Shown here: piece after piece, positions 35,229-40,899 of the stretch
Layout: every line of letters starts with the position of its first letter
How positions within the stretch are numbered: the stretch's first letter is position 1
NCBI RefSeq assembly: GCF_001613265.1
Contig: NZ_BDCA01000046.1
Location: 1-40,899 of the forward strand
From: Nocardia vermiculata NBRC 100427
GTDB taxonomy: Bacteria > Actinomycetota > Actinomycetes > Mycobacteriales > Mycobacteriaceae
Direction: 5' to 3'
Length of the DNA: 40,899 nt
The notes under the pieces: model-generated
Database searches by the model: none
What the model saw: only the letters and a program-made list of their open reading frames with translations
Told to the model about the DNA's origin: nothing
Program-made: the position numbers and the translations under genes

Positions 35229-36413
35229 CTAGTCGACCGCCACGGTGCGCGCGTTGGCCACCAGTTCCGCCCGCATCTTCATCACCGGACCGGTACGACC
35301 GCCGCCGACCACCGCGGTGAGCCGTCCGTGATCGAAGTAGTGGGCGAGGAACTTGCGGCCGTCGTCCTCCACGACGCGCACCTCGTCGGCCCCGGCCGGA
35401 GTACCCAGGACCTGGATCTTCAGGCCGTACTGATCGCTCCAGACATACGGCACCCGGTCCGTCGCGGGCGGCTCGCCACCCAGCAGTGCGGTCACCAGCA
35501 ACTTGGCCTGCTCACCCGCATTGGTCCAGTGCTCGACCCGCTTGTGCCGACCGGTGTCGTGCAGCCAGGCGGCGACATCGCCGACCGCCCACACCCCCGG
35601 CACGGACGTGCGCCCCACCTCGTCGGCCAGCACCCCGCCCCCGGCCTGCGGTTCGGCCAGGTCGATGCCCGAATCGGCGAGCCATTCGGTGACCGGCGCG
35701 GAGCCGACCCCGATGACCACCAGATCGGCACTCACGGTGCTGCCGTCGGCGAGGGTGGCACCGGTGACCGCGCCGTCGGTCACCTCCAGCGAGCTGAGTC
35801 CGACACCACAGCGCAGGTCCACCCCTTCTTCCCGGTGCATCCGGCCGACCAGGCGGCCGACCGCCTCGCCGAGCGCGGCGGCCAACGGAGTCGGCTGTGG
35901 TTCAACCAGCACCACGTCCACACCACGGGCGCGGAAGCTGGCGGCCAGCTCACATCCGATGAAACCGGCGCCGACGATCAGTGCGCGCCGGGCGGTAGTC
36001 AGCCCGTCGCGCAGCGCGGCGGCATCGTCGTGCCGGCGCAGCACGTGCACCCCGGCCGCCTCGGGTAGTCCGGGAATCCGCTTGGGCCGCAGCCCCGTTG
36101 CCACGATCAATTGGTCGTAGTCGAGGGTTGTCCCGTCGTCGAGCGAGAGCCGGCGCGCCGCGGTATCCACCGCCGTGGCCGCCACACCCAGCCGCAGCTC
36201 GATGTCTTTCTCGGTGAAGAATTCCGGCGGCCGCAGGGTGGTGTCATCGGTTTCCCCGCGGACGAACTGCTTGGACAGTGGCGGGCGGTCGTAGGGTGGG
36301 CGAGCCTCGTCACCGAGGAGGATCACACCACCCTCGTATCCGGCGCGGCGCAATTCTTCGGCGGTGCGCAGGCCGGACAGGCCCGCTCCCACGATCACGA
36401 TGGGGGCATTCAT
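35229..36413 (-). CDS. FAD-dependent NAD(P)H:ferredoxin reductase (rubredoxin/putidaredoxin reductase type)
   Basis: A 394-aa flavoprotein that would move electrons from NAD(P)H to a small ferredoxin feeding a cytochrome P450 or oxygenase. The FAD Rossmann motif IVIVGAGLSGLRTAEELRR opens the protein. RPPYDRPPLSK is typical of the family, the NAD motif is ALIVGAGFIGCELA (about 150), and the second FAD motif is VPGVWAVGDVAAW (about 275). The C-terminal dimer-type domain follows (YVWSDQYGLKIQVLG). The start ATG 36413 has GAGGAG 7 bp upstream; the frame is open to 36551, but that would run through the operator. A perfect KstR box lies 73-86 bp upstream, so sterol control is likely. The ferredoxin and P450 partners are not in the window. 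By position between tuf and mftF it may correspond to M. tuberculosis Rv0688. Confidence 0.85.
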   Translation of the reverse strand: MNAPIVIVGAGLSGLRTAEELRRAGYEGGVILLGDEARPPYDRPPLSKQFVRGETDDTTLRPPEFFTEKDIELRLGVAATAVDTAARRLSLDDGTTLDYDQLIVATGLRPKRIPGLPEAAGVHVLRRHDDAAALRDGLTTARRALIVGAGFIGCELAASFRARGVDVVLVEPQPTPLAAALGEAVGRLVGRMHREEGVDLRCGVGLSSLEVTDGAVTGATLADGSTVSADLVVIGVGSAPVTEWLADSGIDLAEPQAGGGVLADEVGRTSVPGVWAVGDVAAWLHDTGRHKRVEHWTNAGEQAKLLVTALLGGEPPATDRVPYVWSDQYGLKIQVLGTPAGADEVRVVEDDGRKFLAHYFDHGRLTAVVGGGRTGPVMKMRAELVANARTVAVD

Positions 36414-36485
36414 CGCAGCTCTCCTCGTACGATCGGGACGGTCGTCGTCGCTGGCACTCGTTGCGCCATTCGAACCACCATATTC

Positions 36486-36499
36486 TAGAACACGTTCTA
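36486..36499. promoter_or_regulatory. KstR-type operator upstream of the ferredoxin reductase
   Basis: TAGAACACGTTCTA is identical to the box before kshB, and the identity continues for 19 bp (TAGAACACGTTCTAGTTTG). It matches TnnAACnnGTTnnA perfectly. On the minus strand a -10-like TAGAAT overlaps its downstream end, so a bound repressor would block the promoter. Confidence 0.82.
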
Positions 36500-36611
36500 G
36501 TTTGCGGTGACGGCCACCATATCCGACGCTACCGAAGGATTTCCCCGGCACCGGCAGACCGAGCCGGGAGGCCCTCCCCAGTCGATGATTCGCTGCACCG
36601 ACGACCGCCGC

Positions 36612-37262
36612 TCAGCGGCTCGCCAGCAGCCCGTCGATCAGCGCACGCACTCCTCGCTCGAAGGTGTCGACCGCGGTCAGTGCAACCCAGCGGTCCGCCA
36701 CCGCGGCCAGTCGCGGCAGCCGGTCCGCATCGAGGTCGGCGAAAACCTGCTCCCGGAAGGTCGGACGCCCGTCGTCGCGGCGGCGCCCCGCAGCGGCGCG
36801 AACGATGATCTCCCCCGCGGTGTAGTACCAGATCGAGCGGTACATGTGGACGGCATCCTCGCTCCCCAGACCGGCGCCCCTCGCCGCATCCAGGATCGCT
36901 TCCGGGTACCACAGCGCCGCCGGTGAGAGCAGATCATCGGCCGTCAGCACCTCCGCCGCCCAGGGCACCGAGGCCAGAATGTCGTGCATTGCACAGGCCG
37001 CGGCGATCAGCCGATCCCGCGGGTCGCCCGGCAGTTCCGGCGGACCCGCAGCCGTTGCCACCTCGTCGAGCAGGAGCAGCAGCAAGGCGTCCTTGTCGGC
37101 AACGTGGTGATAGAGCGCCATCGGTGTCGCACCGAGCTCGGTCGCGAGCCGGCGCATGGTCAGCGCCTGCACACCGTGGTTCTCGATCAGCTCGCGGGCC
37201 GCGGCCACGATCTGCGCCCGCGAAAGCCGCGGCGGACGTCCGGTTCGAGTACCCACCCGCAC
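36612..37262 (-). CDS. TetR family transcriptional regulator
   Basis: A 216-aa repressor-type protein. The helix-turn-helix is RLSRAQIVAAARELIENHG, TMRRLATELGATPMALYHHV and DKDALLLLL. The C-terminal ligand domain is helical (DPRDRLIAAACAMHDILAS, MYRSIWYYTAGEIIVRA), with a final helix that places it among TetR_C-type regulators. The start is GTG 37260-37262; there is no good ribosome site and a second GTG two codons later is possible. It is divergent from a cupin gene, and a 26-bp near-perfect palindrome lies 41 bp upstream, the likely operator for both genes. Ligand unknown. Confidence 0.83.
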   Translation of the reverse strand: MRVGTRTGRPPRLSRAQIVAAARELIENHGVQALTMRRLATELGATPMALYHHVADKDALLLLLLDEVATAAGPPELPGDPRDRLIAAACAMHDILASVPWAAEVLTADDLLSPAALWYPEAILDAARGAGLGSEDAVHMYRSIWYYTAGEIIVRAAAGRRRDDGRPTFREQVFADLDADRLPRLAAVADRWVALTAVDTFERGVRALIDGLLASR

Positions 37263-37302
37263 ATTTTGGCACGAAGCCTCGACACCGACAGCGGCGGCGC
37301 GC

Positions 37303-37328
37303 TACTTTCTATACATGTACAGAAAGTA
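37303..37328. promoter_or_regulatory. 26-bp near-perfect palindrome, operator of the TetR/cupin pair
   Basis: Arms TACTTTCT and AGAAAGTA flank TACATGTA-like centre symmetry; only one symmetric pair of the 13 (positions 9 and 18) is mismatched. Size and symmetry fit a TetR-dimer site. It lies between the divergent TetR and cupin starts, 41 bp from the first and 43 bp from the second. Confidence 0.75.
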
Positions 37329-37371
37329 CACCGGCTGCACTCCCGCCGCGGTAGCAATGAAAGGAAACACC

Positions 37372-37743
37372 ATGCCCACCATCGATCTGTTCGCTCGCGG
37401 TATTCGATTGCTACCCGGCGGCGAGGTGTTCGACGAACAACGCCGAATGACCGGCGACATGGACGGATGGACTCTGGCGGCATTCCAGGTCGCCACCGAT
37501 GCCGACGTGCACGGCGACTACTGGGAAATGCACCCCGGTGGCGACGAACTGGTGACCGTACTGTCCGGCGGTATACGGCTGTTCCTGCGCGACGAACCGG
37601 TCACGCAACCGGTGCGGGTCGGGGCCGGCGAGGCGTTCATCGTGCCCCGGGGACGTTGGCACCGCATCGAATTGGACGAACCGAGCAGGCTGATGTCGCT
37701 GACACTGCGCCGCGGCACGGAACTGGAGAAACGGGAGGTGTGA
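37372..37743 (+). CDS. Small cupin-domain protein
   Basis: A 123-aa single-cupin protein, probably cytoplasmic. Motif 1 is degenerate: MHPGGDELVTVLSGGIRLFL has one His, Asp and Glu in the usual region. Motif 2 is good: GEAFIVPRGRWHRIEL with the PxGxxH pattern. It may bind a metal or small ligand; the reaction cannot be told. ATG 37372 is chosen because AAAGGA lies 6 bp upstream; the frame is open further upstream, but that would cover the palindromic operator. It is divergent from the TetR gene and probably repressed by it, so it may act on the compound that the regulator senses. Confidence 0.78.
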   Translation: MPTIDLFARGIRLLPGGEVFDEQRRMTGDMDGWTLAAFQVATDADVHGDYWEMHPGGDELVTVLSGGIRLFLRDEPVTQPVRVGAGEAFIVPRGRWHRIELDEPSRLMSLTLRRGTELEKREV

Positions 37744-37822
37744 GCGCACCTGCGGCAGCAGCGGAATCCGTCGTCCACCCGCGGACTCGCCACCCCGGGC
37801 CTCGAGCGATAAGAATGGTCGT

Positions 37823-39952
37823 ATGACGGATTCCGCCAATGCCCGTTTCGGGGAACCCCATAACGCACGCGAGGGCCACCGACTGACCAGTCCCGACCAG
37901 GACTCGGAGCACCCGACGGACACTCCCGACCACTCGCCGGCCGACAACGGCGTCATCGGTTTGCATTGGCACGACAGTGAATCCGACAGTACTCGAGCTA
38001 CCCCGGCTGTGCTACCGAGCCGAGAGCTTCCGCAACGCCGCGGCGAATCCCGAACGACCACGGCGGACACCTCCGGGAATACCTCCGACTCGGATCCGGG
38101 CGGCATTTTCGGCCCCGCACCGAGCGTGACGGCAACCGACCTCGCGTCCTACACACCCGACTACCTCACCGGCACTTCGGTTCCGGCCGGTACCACCGCT
38201 CCGCCCCCGCTCGGCGCACTGCCGATGCGCACACCGTCCACCGGCGGCTCGACCGCACCACCGGCATTGCCGTCTCGGGAACCCAAGCGGCCCAACATCT
38301 TCGATTCTCCCTACGATTCCGATTCGCAACGGTCGGAGTCCGGGCCGGGCCTGTTCGACGACGACGATTCGACGCCGACATCCAGCTTCGCGATCACACC
38401 CCCGGCAGTGAAGGCACCGGAAGACACCGAGTCCGAAACCGATCCGCAGGAAGATTCCGCGGATCCGGAGGCCACCGTGCGCCGGATCGCCGAGCAGCTC
38501 GGGATCTCCACCGGCCGCACCGAGCGCAGCCCCGACACCCCCTCGGCCGTGGAGCGGCAACCGAAGGGCAATTCGGACGACACCGTCGGTGCCACGGAAG
38601 ATTCCGGTGCCGACGACTCCTCGGCCGGCAGCGCCGCATCGGCCGGAGTCACCGACGAGGCGCCCACCACGGCGGCCTCACCCAAGTTGCCGTTGCGGTC
38701 ACCCACACCCGCCCACGAAGGCGGTCGTTCGGCCGAATTCGACGGATTCCGATCCACTGCCGGCACCACGCCGGAGGTATCGCCGGTCGCCGAGCCGGCT
38801 ACGTCACCGGCCACACCTGCCCGTCGCCTCACTGCCACTCCCGGCTCCGAGCCCTCGGACACGGCAGCATCCTCGGACACTGCGGAGCACTCCGCGCCGT
38901 CGGCACATTCGGAAGCTGCGCAGGCTGTGACGGCTGGGGGTTCCACCGACGCGCTCGCAACAGCCGAGACCGCCGACACCGCGGAGACCACCACCGACAC
39001 GTCCGACTCGAGCGCCACGGATACCGACGCCACCCCAGGCAGCGCGGAGACCTCCGGACGACGGTCCGGGTCCGCCTCGGCGGGGCAGTCGAGGCCGCGC
39101 CGGACCTTCGGCGCCGGTCTACCCACCCGAGCCGCTGCTACCCTGTCCGGCTCGACCTCCACTTCATCGGACGAACCCGACCACACCGAGAAGTCCGACC
39201 ACCCCCAGAGGTCCGAGCACGACACCGATACCCTGCCCGCTCAACTGCCCGCTCGCGGCGAAACCCACGGACTGCCGCGGCGTGCCGCCACCGGGTCATC
39301 CGAGGGCCCCGACTTCTCGTCGCACTCGCTCCGCGCCGAGGCTCCCGACCGGCTGTCCACCGATGTACTGCGCCGGTCCGAGACCACCGAGGATGCCGCG
39401 CCACCCGCAGGCTCACCGTTCGGGACCCGTCGCTCCAGGCGGTCGGCAGCGCTCGGTCCCGAGCAGCCCACCGACACCACGGAATCGAATGCGGTCACGC
39501 CGATTGCCGAGCACGCGACCACCGATACGGCAGCGACCACCGAGGCGCCGGCCGGCGAGGCAGTCACTACCGATCAGGGCGCATCACCGGCGGCCGAGCC
39601 GCGCCGCAATCGTCGTGCCGCCGAGAACCACACCGGTGAAACGACCGAGGACATCGCATCGCGCGCCGGTTTGTCCCCCACCTCCCGCCGCGCCGCACGC
39701 CGCCGCGCCAAAGCCACCGACGACGACGCGCAGGTCCTCGACATCACCCTGGTGGCACAACTACTGCTGGCCAGCCACAACCTGGAGAACGTGGCGCGCA
39801 CTGCCGAGAGCGGCGACGTCGACCTGGACGATTTCATCGCCGCCGCTCACCGGACCCGCTCCGCGACAGTCGAATTGGTCAGCTCGTGGTTCGGCGGCAC
39901 CGACCGGATGCGCGATTTCGCCCAAGCTCTCCTCCTCGCCGCCGAAGATTAG
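37823..39952 (+). CDS. Hypothetical protein, Ser/Thr/Asp/Pro-rich and mostly disordered
   Basis: A 709-aa protein I do not recognise. Residues 1 to about 635 are low complexity, very rich in Ser, Thr, Asp, Glu, Pro and Ala (for example ETADTAETTTDTSDSSATD), with recurring short pieces such as LPSRE, LPLRSPTP, LPTRAA, LPARGE and LPRRAA spaced along the chain. No signal peptide or membrane segment is visible. The last 70 residues look folded and helical: VLDITLVAQLLLASHNLENV, DLDDFIAAAHRTRSATVELV and MRDFAQALLLAAED. Just before this is a basic patch (TSRRAARRRAKA). The start ATG 37823 has only a weak ribosome site. Codon use is as GC-rich as the neighbours and the frame is intact, so it is probably real. 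A linker or scaffold protein is one possibility. It converges on the DUF5615 gene with a 10-bp gap. Confidence 0.75.
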   Translation: MTDSANARFGEPHNAREGHRLTSPDQDSEHPTDTPDHSPADNGVIGLHWHDSESDSTRATPAVLPSRELPQRRGESRTTTADTSGNTSDSDPGGIFGPAPSVTATDLASYTPDYLTGTSVPAGTTAPPPLGALPMRTPSTGGSTAPPALPSREPKRPNIFDSPYDSDSQRSESGPGLFDDDDSTPTSSFAITPPAVKAPEDTESETDPQEDSADPEATVRRIAEQLGISTGRTERSPDTPSAVERQPKGNSDDTVGATEDSGADDSSAGSAASAGVTDEAPTTAASPKLPLRSPTPAHEGGRSAEFDGFRSTAGTTPEVSPVAEPATSPATPARRLTATPGSEPSDTAASSDTAEHSAPSAHSEAAQAVTAGGSTDALATAETADTAETTTDTSDSSATDTDATPGSAETSGRRSGSASAGQSRPRRTFGAGLPTRAAATLSGSTSTSSDEPDHTEKSDHPQRSEHDTDTLPAQLPARGETHGLPRRAATGSSEGPDFSSHSLRAEAPDRLSTDVLRRSETTEDAAPPAGSPFGTRRSRRSAALGPEQPTDTTESNAVTPIAEHATTDTAATTEAPAGEAVTTDQGASPAAEPRRNRRAAENHTGETTEDIASRAGLSPTSRRAARRRAKATDDDAQVLDITLVAQLLLASHNLENVARTAESGDVDLDDFIAAAHRTRSATVELVSSWFGGTDRMRDFAQALLLAAED

Positions 39953-39962
39953 ACAGCACACC

Positions 39963-40298
39963 TCACCGCACTTCGACCACCATTTCACCCCCATCTACCA
40001 GCCGGACAATCGTGGGCAGGATCGGCAAGAATGCTTCGAGCAGAGCCTTCTTCGAACAGTTGCCGATTCTGATCCACACCACGGGTGGCGCGACATCCGT
40101 CTTGCATGCCCGGCCGATCAGGATGAAGTCCTCGTCCTTTGTGATCACCACCGCCCGCCGTCGCAGAGCTTCGTCCCATACGGCACGGTCACTCGCGGAG
40201 GTCAAGGCGATATCACAAACATGCACGGCCTCGTGCCCCTCAACGGTTATCGCACGTGCAAGCGCAGGCGGTAACTGTGCATCGACGAGGAACTTCAC
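39963..40298 (-). CDS. DUF5615 PIN-like protein, putative toxin
   Basis: A 111-aa protein of the DUF5615 (PIN/Mut7-C-like) family, often the presumed nuclease partner in two-gene toxin-antitoxin-like modules with DUF433. The N-terminal MKFLVDAQLP supplies the first acidic residue. DRAVWDEALRRRAVVITKDEDFI gives the central acidic cluster, and VVWIRIGNCSKKAL is the typical third part. Its ATG overlaps the end of the DUF433 gene by 4 bp (ATGA), so the two are translated together. Toxicity is an inference from the family and arrangement. Confidence 0.85.
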   Translation of the reverse strand: MKFLVDAQLPPALARAITVEGHEAVHVCDIALTSASDRAVWDEALRRRAVVITKDEDFILIGRACKTDVAPPVVWIRIGNCSKKALLEAFLPILPTIVRLVDGGEMVVEVR

Positions 40299-40513
40299 GA
40301 GGCGGTACGCAGGACCGGATGGTCCGCCTCGGATGCGGCATACGCCAGGCAGGCGCGGATATCGTCCCGCTCCAGATACGGATAATCCTCGAGGATCGTG
40401 TCTTCGTTCTCACCTGCCGCCAGTAGTTCGAGAATGTCCTTCACCCGAATGCGGAGGCCTCGAATGCAGGGCCTTCCCCCGAGTTGGTCCGGGTCGAACG
40501 TGATTCTCGACAT
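40295..40513 (-). CDS. DUF433 protein, putative antitoxin
   Basis: A 72-aa protein with the DUF433 signature: ITFDPDQLGGRPCIRGLRIRV, DILELLAAGENEDTILEDYP and LERDDIRACLAYAA, a small helical DNA-binding-like fold. It is the first gene of a two-gene unit with DUF5615, which it overlaps by 4 bp, and probably neutralises it and represses the operon. The start ATG 40511-40513 has no ribosome site. A -10-like TATGCT lies about 6 bp upstream, suggesting a leaderless message. Confidence 0.85.
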   Translation of the reverse strand: MSRITFDPDQLGGRPCIRGLRIRVKDILELLAAGENEDTILEDYPYLERDDIRACLAYAASEADHPVLRTAS

Positions 40514-40542
40514 GGAGTCAGCATACCGGCCGTTGGCATGCG

Positions 40543-40577
40543 AAAAAGGGCCGCTCCCCGAGGGGAACGGCCCTTTT
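40543..40577 (-). terminator. Intrinsic terminator of tuf
   Basis: GGGCCGCTCCCC and GGGGAACGGCCC form a 12-bp stem with one mismatch and a two-base centre, flanked by AAAAA and TTTT. On the minus strand it ends in five T and lies 40 bp after the tuf stop. The symmetric A/T flanks could also stop transcription in the other direction. Confidence 0.85.
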
Positions 40578-40616
40578 CGTTGCAGTCACATATCGTGACG
40601 GCCGGGTCCTACCAGG

Positions 40617-40899
40617 TCACTTGATGACCTTGGTGACGCGGCCGGCACCGACGGTGCGGCCACCCTCGCGGATCGCGAAGCGCAGGCCCTCTTCCATGGC
40701 GACCGGCTGGATGAGCACAACGCTCATCTCGGTGTTGTCGCCCGGCATGACCATCTCGGTGCCCTCGGGGAGGGTCACGACGCCGGTCACGTCGGTGGTG
40801 CGGAAGTAGAACTGCGGGCGGTAGTTGTTGAAGAACGGGGTGTGGCGGCCGCCCTCGTCCTTCGACAGGATGTACGCCTGGCCCTCGAACTCGGTGTGC
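40617..40899 (-). CDS. tuf: Elongation factor Tu, C-terminal fragment (5' end off the right edge)
   Basis: The last ~93 residues of EF-Tu, the GTPase that brings aminoacyl-tRNA to the ribosome. The visible part is domain 3: EFEGQAYILSKDEGGRHTPF, NNYRPQFYFRTTDVTG, MVMPGDNTEMSVVLIQPVA, and the end RFAIREGGRTVGAGRVTKVI-K. The stop TGA is at 40617-40619. The gene begins outside the window. It anchors the locus to the conserved str/tuf region of actinobacteria. Confidence 0.97.
   Translation of the reverse strand, partial: HTEFEGQAYILSKDEGGRHTPFFNNYRPQFYFRTTDVTGVVTLPEGTEMVMPGDNTEMSVVLIQPVAMEEGLRFAIREGGRTVGAGRVTKVIK

Noticed and set aside
35328..36068. 246-codon plus-strand frame opposite the ferredoxin reductase
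   Set aside because: It is complementary to a well-supported flavoprotein with intact Rossmann motifs; no independent evidence.
40514..40616. tRNA or small RNA gene between the DUF433 gene and tuf
   Set aside because: The only structured element is the intrinsic terminator at 40543-40577; no cloverleaf is visible.

Overview
The window is GC-rich actinobacterial DNA, most likely from Nocardia or a close relative in the Mycobacteriales (Rhodococcus and Gordonia are alternatives). The evidence is a mycofactocin glycosyltransferase (MftF), two perfect KstR-type sterol-regulon operators, a KshB-like reductase, GTG starts, and a giant NRPS locus next to the conserved tuf neighbourhood.

Left two thirds (1-27923, all minus strand): two head-to-tail NRPS genes joined by a TGATG stop/start overlap. 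The upstream gene (10266-27923, 5885 aa) reads C-A-T x5 then a lone C. The downstream gene starts at 10266, runs off the left edge (3422 codons visible) and continues A-T, C-A-T, C-A-T, C-A(partial). The assembly line therefore has at least nine modules, with module 6 split between the two proteins. Its first C domain resembles the starter C of EntF. Three adenylation pockets read as serine (modules 1, 3, 6) and one is one residue from the threonine code (module 4). No epimerase, thioesterase or MbtH gene is visible; the end of the line lies beyond the window. At the protein junction each partner carries a homologous ~70-residue remnant of an adenylation N-terminus. The two align without a gap and are the best candidate here for an undescribed docking system.

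27924-31526: a promoter region for the NRPS with an intrinsic terminator insulating it from upstream. Above that come a GAF plus winged-helix regulator and mftF, both minus strand. No mftA-mftE is present.

31527-37743: metabolic and regulatory genes. These are a TetR regulator, a kshB-like ferredoxin-type reductase behind a KstR box, an AlkD-type DNA glycosylase, an Asp/Glu racemase-family protein, a pyridine-nucleotide ferredoxin reductase behind a second identical KstR box, and a divergent TetR/cupin pair around a 26-bp palindrome. The order tuf, ferredoxin reductase, mftF on one strand recalls the M. tuberculosis tuf-Rv0688-mftF neighbourhood, but here the rest of the mycofactocin cluster is missing and unrelated genes lie between.

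37823-40899: a 709-aa largely disordered protein of unknown function, a DUF433/DUF5615 toxin-antitoxin-like pair, a strong intrinsic terminator and the C-terminal end of EF-Tu (tuf), which runs off the right edge.
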